NCBI GenBank assembly: GCA_019347725.1
Contig: JAHWKV010000109.1
Span: 1-5,213, forward strand
DNA length: 5,213 nucleotides
Direction: 5' to 3'
Source of the DNA: Actinomycetota bacterium
GTDB taxonomy: Bacteria; Actinomycetota; CADDZG01; JAHWKV01
Part shown: positions 1 to 5,084 of the stretch, one piece after another
Layout: the number at the start of each line of letters is the position of its first letter
How positions within the stretch are numbered: position 1 is the first letter of the stretch
Program-made: the position numbers and the translations under genes
The notes under the pieces: generated by a model
The model's database searches: none
What the model saw: only the letters and a program-made list of their open reading frames with translations
Told to the model about the DNA's origin: nothing

Positions 1-436
1 TCTGCTGGTGGAAGCTCTCTCCGGAGTCAATCCGCAGATTCTTCCGCGGCTCGCGGAAGCCGGCTTGGTCAGAGGCGATGTTGCTCTAATGCCGCTCGCC
101 GACGACGCGCCCGTCCAGATCCCGCCGGCCGTGGTTATGCTCGGCGCGGAGGTTTCCCCGGCGTTCGGTGAACGGGTCGTCGTGCCGCTGGCAAGAGCAT
201 TGTCCGGGGAGGAGGTCGTGACCGCTGTGGGGGTGTCCGGAAGAACCGGAGTCATTCTCGAAGCCCTGCGCAGCGATAGAGACCTGCGAATCGTCACAGT
301 GGATGGGGTGGAATCGGCGATGGGTCAAGTGTCGATGGCGCTGGGACTCCGGGCCGCACTGGAGGGCCAGTTCGGCGCATACGGCACAGGCGACGGAGCT
401 ACCGCCTCAGTGCCTACTCCGAGTCCGGAGACCTAG
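1..436 (+). CDS. mctB: MctB-like copper transport protein (DUF3186), C-terminal part
   Basis: The reading frame is open from base 2 and ends at TAG 434-436, giving 144 residues. The true start lies left of the window, and family members are roughly 300 residues, so about half is visible. The C-terminal signature matches the MctB/DUF3186 family of actinobacteria: a run of short hydrophobic strands, then IVTVDGVESAMGQVSMAL, then a Gly/Ala-rich end (FGAYGTGDGA) and a Pro/Thr/Ser tail. In Mycobacterium tuberculosis the homologue (Rv1698) is linked to copper efflux and was proposed to be an outer-membrane protein. That localisation cannot be assumed here, because many actinobacteria without a mycolate outer membrane carry the family. 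No membrane segment is visible in this half. The gene usually follows a SteA-like gene, which would lie upstream of this window. Family assignment is fairly sure; copper function is inference. Confidence 0.75.
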   Translation, partial: LLVEALSGVNPQILPRLAEAGLVRGDVALMPLADDAPVQIPPAVVMLGAEVSPAFGERVVVPLARALSGEEVVTAVGVSGRTGVILEALRSDRDLRIVTVDGVESAMGQVSMALGLRAALEGQFGAYGTGDGATASVPTPSPET

Positions 437-966
437 TTAAACGTTCCGTCGCGTCGGGGTCGGTCCCACCAGGGAACCCACCCCTTTTTGTTGACTTTTA
501 TGGGTTCCGCCGCCTTGGTCTTGCGACGCAGGTCCCGCTCTAGCAGAGTGAAGCGCCGTACCCGGTCGGGAGCTGGCCGGTTGGGGGCAACGGGCACGTT
601 TGCATAGATGCTGTCCGATTGTTCGTTGAGCGAATCGAACTTCATACCTCGAATGCCGCCCTCGTGCTGCAGCTCGGGCGCCCAGATACCGATCACCTCG
701 TCCCGCTTGTCCCATTCTGAGGCGGGTATATCGATGGTGGGTCCACCTTCATCCCACTCCAAGCACCATGCCAGCGCCTTGTCCTCCATGGCCAAGCCGC
801 GGGCAACGTGCACAACCTCCCCCTTGTCGGTCACGCCGCGGGGAAAGTCGAAGAAGTTGGTCCACGTCATGTCCTGTGCGCCGAATACGGCTCTGCCTCC
901 GGGGCCGTAGCGCCAGACCCCGTCGTCGTCGCGGTTAAATCGGCCCTTGCCGCAGGTATCGGTAAT
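433..966 (-). CDS. Unrecognised tryptophan-rich soluble protein, probable ATT start
   Basis: I do not recognise the family. The frame runs from an in-frame TAA (982-984) to TAG (433-435). The first ATG is at 870 (145 residues), but the protein-like sequence and GC-rich third positions continue 32 codons upstream (GRFNRDDDGVWRYG). No ATG, GTG, TTG or CTG occurs there in frame. ATT at 964-966 sits 8 bases after GGAGG, whereas ATG 870 has no well-placed ribosome site. I therefore call ATT as the start, giving 177 residues. Nine Trp (W18, W35, W67, W71, W85, W95, W163, W166, W167) are spread through a charged chain with short hydrophobic strands. There is no signal peptide or membrane segment, so it is probably cytoplasmic. 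The C-terminal third is basic (RRFTLLERDLRRKTK). It converges with mctB, sharing the CTAG that holds both stops, and is divergent from murJ. A frameshift or sequencing error at the start is the main alternative. Confidence 0.65.
   Translation of the reverse strand: MTDTCGKGRFNRDDDGVWRYGPGGRAVFGAQDMTWTNFFDFPRGVTDKGEVVHVARGLAMEDKALAWCLEWDEGGPTIDIPASEWDKRDEVIGIWAPELQHEGGIRGMKFDSLNEQSDSIYANVPVAPNRPAPDRVRRFTLLERDLRRKTKAAEPIKVNKKGWVPWWDRPRRDGTFN
456..492 (+). terminator. Intrinsic terminator of the mctB-like gene
   Basis: A hairpin starts 20 bases after the mctB stop. GGGGT (456-460) pairs with ACCCC (480-484), with a C461/C479 mismatch. GGTCCC (462-467) pairs with GGGA.CC (472-478) around one bulged A. 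The loop is ACCA. The stem has 11 base pairs and is followed directly by TTTTTGTT. This is a classic Rho-independent layout for rightward transcription. The other direction lacks a U-tract after the stem, so it looks one-way. The element lies wholly inside the 3' end of the convergent gene, where it encodes its KKGWVPWWDRPRR segment. Confidence 0.75.
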
Positions 967-974
967 TCTTCCTT

Positions 975-979
975 CCTCC
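975..979 (-). promoter_or_regulatory. Strong Shine-Dalgarno supporting the ATT start
   Basis: On the minus strand GGAGG is followed by AAGGAAGA and then ATT (964-966), an ideal 8-base spacing in a purine-rich stretch. No standard start codon in any frame lies within reach of it. This site decides the start of the minus-strand gene. Confidence 0.6.
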
Positions 980-986
980 GTTTAGC

Positions 987-999
987 GTTGGGATCCAAC
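987..999. repeat. GTTGG-N3-CCAAC dyad upstream of the minus-strand gene
   Basis: A perfect 5-bp inverted repeat (GTTGG GAT CCAAC) lies 8 bases upstream (minus-strand sense) of the GGAGG. It could be an operator half-site pair or a small 5' leader hairpin. The same arms recur at 1180-1199 with a longer spacer, nearer murJ. The short length means chance is possible. Confidence 0.35.
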
Positions 1000-1038
1000 C
1001 TATCTGATGGTACGAAATAAGTTGCCGCCGAGGAAGGC

Positions 1039-1108
1039 GTCGGGCCGGTAACCTGGCAGAGCCCGAAGTGCTCCGGGCCGGATATGGTGTTGTAGGCTAC
1101 GGCCCGAC
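1039..1108. promoter_or_regulatory. Long imperfect inverted repeat, possible structured RNA or operator
   Basis: Bases 1039-1047 (GTCGGGCCG) pair perfectly with 1100-1108 (CGGCCCGAC). After one bulged G the pairing continues with 1049-1054 against 1094-1099, broken by a single A/C mismatch, for 14 pairs in total. Inside is a smaller hairpin (GCCCG 1061-1065 with CGGGC 1074-1078, 8-base loop). CGGGCCGG occurs twice as a direct repeat (1041-1048, 1074-1081), and both copies can pair with the single CGGCCCG at 1100-1106, so two folds compete. I match it to no known riboswitch class. It could lie in the 5' leader of the minus-strand gene, in the murJ leader, or act as DNA. No T-run follows on either strand, so it is not an intrinsic terminator. 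I find no convincing -35/-10 pair nearby; TAGGCT at 1093-1098 is only a weak -10-like match for rightward transcription. Confidence 0.4.
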
Positions 1109-1138
1109 TTGAACTTCTCGCGTCATGCAAGTCCTTTT

Positions 1139-1144
1139 AAGGAG
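1139..1144 (+). promoter_or_regulatory. Orphan AAGGAG ribosome binding site in the murJ leader
   Basis: A clean AAGGAG lies 89 bases upstream of the murJ ATG, too far to serve it directly. Six bases downstream (cacggc) is CTG 1151, the first codon of a short ORF that runs to the murJ start. The site suggests that something is translated in the leader. Chance occurrence is possible but less likely in such GC-rich sequence. Confidence 0.4.
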
Positions 1145-1150
1145 CACGGC

Positions 1151-1237
1151 CTGCAAACCGGCCCAACAATTCACCGTAGGTTGGGAGCACCGATCCAACT
1201 GCTCGCATCTGCCGCTGCGCCCACCGGTCGGACATGA
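1151..1237 (+). CDS. Putative 28-codon leader peptide coupled to murJ
   Basis: Reading from CTG 1151, 28 sense codons end at TGA 1235-1237, whose first bases are inside the murJ ATG (ATGA, 1234-1237). The peptide starts (M)QTGPTIHRRLGAPIQ and ends LLASAAAPTGRT. It has no clear signal peptide or amino-acid run of the attenuator type. Support: the AAGGAG at 1139-1144 with 6-base spacing, and an end-to-start overlap of the same kind as the two other junctions in the operon. Weaknesses: a CTG start, short length and no homology information. A later in-frame TTG at 1181 is another start. If it is translated, ribosomes would open the hairpin that encloses the murJ start. Confidence 0.3.
   Translation: MQTGPTIHRRLGAPIQLLASAAAPTGRT
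1162..1199 (+). promoter_or_regulatory. Mutually exclusive hairpins in the murJ leader
   Basis: CCCAAC (1162-1167) can pair with GTTGGG (1180-1185) over a 12-base loop. The same GTTGG (1180-1184) can instead pair with CCAAC (1195-1199) over a 10-base loop. The central arm is shared, so only one fold can form at a time. The stems are short (6 and 5 bp) and the meaning is uncertain. A DNA operator with three related half-sites is an alternative. Confidence 0.3.
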
Positions 1238-1252
1238 GCAAAGCGACCGGTG
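1222..1252 (+). promoter_or_regulatory. Hairpin with the murJ start codon in its loop
   Basis: CACCGGTCG (1222-1230) and CGACCGGTG (1244-1252) form a perfect 9-bp, GC-rich stem. The 13-base loop gacATGAGCAAAG contains the murJ ATG at 1234. The 5' arm covers the region where a Shine-Dalgarno would sit, and the only candidate there (GGTCGG) is weak and paired. This would limit independent initiation of murJ and favour coupling to translation of the upstream leader ORF. Confidence 0.5.
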
Positions 1253-2853
1253 CCGCGCGCGCGGCGGTGGGCATGGGTGTGATTGTTGCGTTTTCCCGCG
1301 CTACCGGCTTCGTGCGGGTGCTGGTAGTGGCTGCCGTACTCGGGACCAGCTATCTGGGCAACGCATTCACCTCGGCCAACTCCCTGTCCAACGTTTTGTT
1401 CGAGCTGCTGGCCGCGGGGGCGCTTTCCGCTGTGCTGGTCCCGACATTCGTACGGTTGATGAACGCCGGCGACGACGAGGGCGCTGAAGATGTGGCCGGC
1501 GGGGTTCTCGGTGTCGCAGTGCTCGCGCTCGGAGCGGTTGCCCTCGGGGTTGTGGTGGCGGCGCCGCTGCTGGCCCGTATGCTGACTCTTGGGGTCCCCT
1601 CCGATGTGGTAACCGAGCAAAGGGAGCTGGTGACCTACTTATTAAGGTTCTTTGCTCCGCAGGTGGTCATGTACGGGGCGGGAACCATAGCCATTGCCGT
1701 ACTCCACGCCCGCCGGCGTTTCGCCGTGACGGTGGCTGCTCCCATCGGAAGCACGGTGGTGATGGTGGGATGCCTGCTCGCCTTTTCAGAGTCGGTGCAG
1801 GGCACGCCGGGATTCGCCCTTTCCGCATACGAGCGCTGGCTTCTCGTCTCCTCCGGCACGGGGGGCGTGGCCGCCTTTGTGGGGATTCTTCTGGTGGCCT
1901 GTAGGGCTTCGGGTTTTCATCTTTGGCCCCGGATGCGCTGGCGCGACGCGCGGGTGCGCGCAGTGCTCAAGCAGTCCGGTTGGGGCGTGATGCTGCACAG
2001 TGCGGCGGGCATCTTGCTCGGGGCGGCCATTGTGGCGGGGTCCGCGGTGGAGGGTGCGGTGGTTGCGTACCAGGTGGGGTGGGTCTTCTTCTTGGCGCCG
2101 TTCGGGATCCTCTCGCAGCCCGTTCAAACGGCTATCCTTCCCGAGCTCGTGAGCGAGGGCGCCGAGCCCGACCTCGAGAAGTTCCGGGCGTCCGTGCGCT
2201 GGGCCTTGGAGCGAATCGCCCTGTTCGTGCTGCCCGTCACGGCGGCGATGGTGGCTCTGGCGCTGCCGGGTATGCGGCTGGTCGCGTTCGGCGAGGCCGC
2301 CGAGCAGGGGCCCCGGCTCCTGGCGGCAGCGGTGGCGGCCCTGGCCGTGGGACTGTTTCCATACGGTGGGTTCCTACTGCTGGCGCGTGCTTATTACGCC
2401 CTTAACGAAAGCCGTCTGCCGGGGGTGGTAGCCGTGTCCGTTTCGCTGGTCGGCGTGGGTGTCATGGCCATCGGGGCCCTGGTCGCGGACGGCGCGGCCC
2501 GCGTGGCGCTGCTGGGGGCGGGACACACGATCGCGTATACCGTAGGTTGCATTGTGTTGATGCGCGGCCTGGCGCGGCGAACGGGGGGTTCCGTGCTGCC
2601 GGCGCGGCTGGCGTCGATGTCGGCGGTATCCATCGCCGTCGGGATCCTGGTCTGGTTTGCTAGTCGGGCGGTACTCGAGGGTGGAAGTGGGCGTCTGTAC
2701 GATATGGCGGTCCTGGCCGGAGCCGGCGTGATCGGCGGCGGCCTGGTATTGCTTGGATACCGCGTATTGGGACTTCCGGGCTCTTTGACCCAGCGTCCGT
2801 GGTCGGAGGAGGCTCAAGGCGGCGCCCCGCCGACGGGAGACCCCGTTTCATGA
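1234..2853 (+). CDS. murJ: MurJ/MviN-family lipid II flippase
   Basis: This 539-residue polytopic membrane protein of the MOP superfamily should move lipid II, the undecaprenyl-linked peptidoglycan precursor, across the cytoplasmic membrane. Length and about 14 hydrophobic segments (first about 11-35, last about 490-512) match MurJ. The N-terminal family motif SRATGFVRV (21-29) precedes NVLFELLAAGALSAVLVP (53-70). Other landmarks are FFAPQ (139-143), FFLAPFGILSQP (285-296) with TAILPEL (299-305), and LLLARAYYALNESRLP (381-396). R22 and R28 correspond to E. coli R18 and R24, but D25, D39, R52 and R270 appear replaced by V29, N43, F56 and about G282. ATG 1234 is chosen because an in-frame TAG lies at 1177 with no usual start between, and the 20 residues before SR fit the family. 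The start codon is in a hairpin loop and overlaps the stop of a putative leader ORF. The stop overlaps the next gene by ATGA. A paralogous MOP flippase with another lipid-linked substrate cannot be excluded. Confidence 0.88.
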   Translation: MSKATGAARAAVGMGVIVAFSRATGFVRVLVVAAVLGTSYLGNAFTSANSLSNVLFELLAAGALSAVLVPTFVRLMNAGDDEGAEDVAGGVLGVAVLALGAVALGVVVAAPLLARMLTLGVPSDVVTEQRELVTYLLRFFAPQVVMYGAGTIAIAVLHARRRFAVTVAAPIGSTVVMVGCLLAFSESVQGTPGFALSAYERWLLVSSGTGGVAAFVGILLVACRASGFHLWPRMRWRDARVRAVLKQSGWGVMLHSAAGILLGAAIVAGSAVEGAVVAYQVGWVFFLAPFGILSQPVQTAILPELVSEGAEPDLEKFRASVRWALERIALFVLPVTAAMVALALPGMRLVAFGEAAEQGPRLLAAAVAALAVGLFPYGGFLLLARAYYALNESRLPGVVAVSVSLVGVGVMAIGALVADGAARVALLGAGHTIAYTVGCIVLMRGLARRTGGSVLPARLASMSAVSIAVGILVWFASRAVLEGGSGRLYDMAVLAGAGVIGGGLVLLGYRVLGLPGSLTQRPWSEEAQGGAPPTGDPVS

Positions 2854-5084
2854 CACACCGCGCGGTCCGCCTGCTGCTGTGCCTGGCTCTGGCTGCCGGA
2901 CTCTTGGGCGGGTGCGCCTCGGAGTCGGCCCGGCCGGTTGAGGTAGTCGATCGGGTCCTGATCATTTCTTTGCCGGGGGTGCGCTGGGCGGATGTTCTGG
3001 AACATGAGACGCCGAACTTAGACGCATTTTTGGAAACCGCGGCGGTTGGGGACCTGTCCACCCGTATCGGCCGCCGGCCCGCTTCCATCACCGACGCATA
3101 TTTGTCCATCGGTGCCGGGACGCGCGCCCTGGCGCCGTCCGCGGACGCCGGCGTAGCGCTGGATCCGGATGAGCTTTATTTAGGCGTCCCATCCTCGATC
3201 ATCTTGGAGCGCCGCCTGGGGCGCGTGCCTAAGGGACTGGTTTACTTGCCCGCCGGCGAGGCGATCGCCCGGAACGACGATTCGCCGTTTGGAGCCAAGC
3301 CCGGACACCTGGGCGACCTGCTTCGCGCGGCGGGAGTTGAGCGGGCGGTCATAGCCAATGCCGACACGGTCGAGGGGGCTGTGGGCGAACGGCTACCGCG
3401 GAGAGCTTATGCGCGAGGGGCGGCAACGGCGCTGATGGATTCCGACGGTGTCGTGCCCCACGGTAAAGTCGGGCGAGGCCTGCTTCAAAAGGACGCGCGT
3501 GCTCCATTCGGGCACCGTTTGAATCAGGACGCAGTCTTGAGCGAGTTCGACGCGTTTTGGTCTGCTGAGGGCCCGCGGGTGGTCCTGGTGGAAGCCTCGG
3601 ACCTGCACCGCGCCAGCCTTTACGCAGACCTGGCCGACGCCGTTCAACATCAGGCCATGCGGGCCGATGCTTTTTCCGCCTCCGACGCGCTGCTCGGCGA
3701 ACTGGTGGAGCGCACCGATCCCAGCCGCGACGCAGTCGTAGTTTTGTCGCCGGTCACATCCGACTCGACGCCTGAGCTGGCGGTGGCGGCGTTACGTTCG
3801 CCGGGTGTCCGACCGGCACTGCTGCGCTCGTCGACCACGCGCCGTGACGGTTACGTGCAGCTGGCCGATGTAGCGCCGACGGTTTTGGCCCTGCTGGGCC
3901 TTGACCAGGCCAGTGAGATCGAAGGCCGGCCCTTCCAGGCGGCGCAGCCGGACGTCGGGGACCGAGTGGGCCATCTGATCGCCGCCGCTGAGGATGCCGA
4001 CTTTCACGAGAGCCTTATGGCGAAGGTGGTGGCTGCCATCTTTGTCCTGCTCTCTGCGCTGCTGGCCGCAGTCATGTTTGGACACCGTCTGTCCGAGCGA
4101 GTCCGCTCGTGGACTGAGCCTTTCGCGATGGGCGTACTGGGCGTTGTGCCCGGGACCTACCTGGTTGCGCAGCTGGATTTAGTTCGTCAGAACACTGCTT
4201 TGTACTTTACGTGCGTGGTAATCGTTGCGGCCTTAACCGCAGCCACGGGTACGTTTATCGAGCGCCGGCGTGAGGGCTTGGGGCTGATTTCGGTGCTTGC
4301 TGCCATCGGTGTTCTGTTTACCCTCGATGTCGTCCTCGGGGCGCCCCTGCAGGTCAACTCGGTCTTCGGCTACTCGGTAGCGGTGGCCGGACGCTTCGCA
4401 GGTTTTGGAAACCTGGCTTTCGCTCTGTTCGGGGCTACTGCGGTCTTGCTGGCGGTCCTGGTCGTTGAACGCTACGGACGTAGGGGGCTGTGGCCGGTGA
4501 TGGTCATGTTGGTCCTTGTCGTGCTGGTTGAAGGGCTGCCGATGCTTGGCGGCGACGTCGGGGGAGTCATCTCGATGATTCCGGCCTTCGGGGTAACCGG
4601 GCTCCTGCTGGCCGGACGCAGGCCCCGCTGGCCGCACGTGGCCGGCCTGGGCGCCGGCACCGTCGCCGCGGTCCTGGCGTTCGCTTTCGTGGACGCCGGC
4701 CGCCCGGACGGCTCTAGGACGCACCTTGCGCGCCTCGCACAGAACCTGATGGAGGGACGCTGGGAACCCTTTGCCGATAGTCTGGGGCGCCGGCTGCAGG
4801 CAAGCTTCGGCAGCGCGGAGATCACTGCCTGGGTCAGCCTGGCGGTCATGATGCTCGGTGCATCCGTGTACGTGTTGCTGGTCATGCGCGGGGTCATTGG
4901 GCCCGACGCGCCGCGACGCCCTCGCGAGCCGTGCTGGGTGGCTGCCGCTGCCGGATTGACCGTGTTGGCGGTAATCGGCCTGGTCGCCAACGATTCCTCG
5001 CTCGCGGTTCCGGCTACCATGTTGGTCGTGGTGGTCCCGGTGTTCGCGATGCGCCGGCGAGATCCGGTCGACAGCACCGCATGA
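2850..5084 (+). CDS. Lipoprotein with degenerate alkaline-phosphatase-like domain and polytopic membrane region
   Basis: This is a 744-residue membrane protein. ATG 2850 is chosen over upstream GTG 2799 because it overlaps the murJ stop (ATGA) and gives a clean lipoprotein signal: basic start, hydrophobic stretch 8-19, lipobox LGGC with C22. Residues about 33-365 look like the alkaline-phosphatase/sulfatase fold: strand VLIIS with PGVRW (42-46), RPASITDAYLSIGAGTRA (76-93) at the nucleophile region, VEASDLHRASLYADL (247-261), VVVLSPVTSD (296-305) and DVAPTVLALLGL (340-351). P42 replaces the usual metal-binding Asp, and P301-V302 replace the usual Asp-His, so catalysis is doubtful. From about 388 there are some 11 membrane segments, with GYSVAVAGRFAGFGNLAFALF (508-527; motifs AGRF and GFGN), GGDVGG (567-572), DAGRP...RTHLARL (615-629) and ANDSSLAVPA (713-722). 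I recall these motifs from an uncharacterised family in actinobacteria and some Firmicutes. Function is unknown. Context suggests an envelope role with MurJ. Confidence 0.75.
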   Translation: MTHRAVRLLLCLALAAGLLGGCASESARPVEVVDRVLIISLPGVRWADVLEHETPNLDAFLETAAVGDLSTRIGRRPASITDAYLSIGAGTRALAPSADAGVALDPDELYLGVPSSIILERRLGRVPKGLVYLPAGEAIARNDDSPFGAKPGHLGDLLRAAGVERAVIANADTVEGAVGERLPRRAYARGAATALMDSDGVVPHGKVGRGLLQKDARAPFGHRLNQDAVLSEFDAFWSAEGPRVVLVEASDLHRASLYADLADAVQHQAMRADAFSASDALLGELVERTDPSRDAVVVLSPVTSDSTPELAVAALRSPGVRPALLRSSTTRRDGYVQLADVAPTVLALLGLDQASEIEGRPFQAAQPDVGDRVGHLIAAAEDADFHESLMAKVVAAIFVLLSALLAAVMFGHRLSERVRSWTEPFAMGVLGVVPGTYLVAQLDLVRQNTALYFTCVVIVAALTAATGTFIERRREGLGLISVLAAIGVLFTLDVVLGAPLQVNSVFGYSVAVAGRFAGFGNLAFALFGATAVLLAVLVVERYGRRGLWPVMVMLVLVVLVEGLPMLGGDVGGVISMIPAFGVTGLLLAGRRPRWPHVAGLGAGTVAAVLAFAFVDAGRPDGSRTHLARLAQNLMEGRWEPFADSLGRRLQASFGSAEITAWVSLAVMMLGASVYVLLVMRGVIGPDAPRRPREPCWVAAAAGLTVLAVIGLVANDSSLAVPATMLVVVVPVFAMRRRDPVDSTA

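Noticed and set aside
608..910. Plus-strand frame opposite the Trp-rich gene
   Set aside because: It looks like an antisense shadow: Ser/Pro-rich sequence with no domain-like pattern, while the minus strand shows the expected GC-rich third positions.
867..1130. Minus-strand frame of 87 codons upstream of the Trp-rich gene
   Set aside because: It overlaps the extended start of the minus-strand gene in another frame, has no good ribosome site, and is crossed by the inverted repeats. A frameshifted extension of the gene was considered, but the GGAGG-ATT explanation is simpler.
1109..1140. TTGAAC (1109-1114) as a -35 element for murJ
   Set aside because: At 16-18 bp spacing the -10 positions hold only pyrimidine-rich sequence (tccttt/ctttta) with no TAnnnT, so I do not call a promoter.
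1252..1265. Perfect 14-bp palindrome GCCGCGCGCGCGGC just inside murJ
   Set aside because: It encodes an ordinary Ala/Arg stretch with GC-rich codons, and alternating CG runs are common in such genomes. A Z-DNA or cruciform role is not supported by anything else.
1125..1487. Plus-strand frame starting at ATG 1125 and running into murJ
   Set aside because: The AAGGAG lies downstream of its ATG, it overlaps murJ deeply out of frame, and its product is Arg/Gly/Cys-rich without protein-like features.
2799..2849. Upstream GTG start for the lipoprotein gene
   Set aside because: It would add 17 Gly/Arg/Pro-rich residues before the lipoprotein signal and overlap murJ by 55 bases; ATG 2850 gives the ATGA junction and a normal signal peptide.
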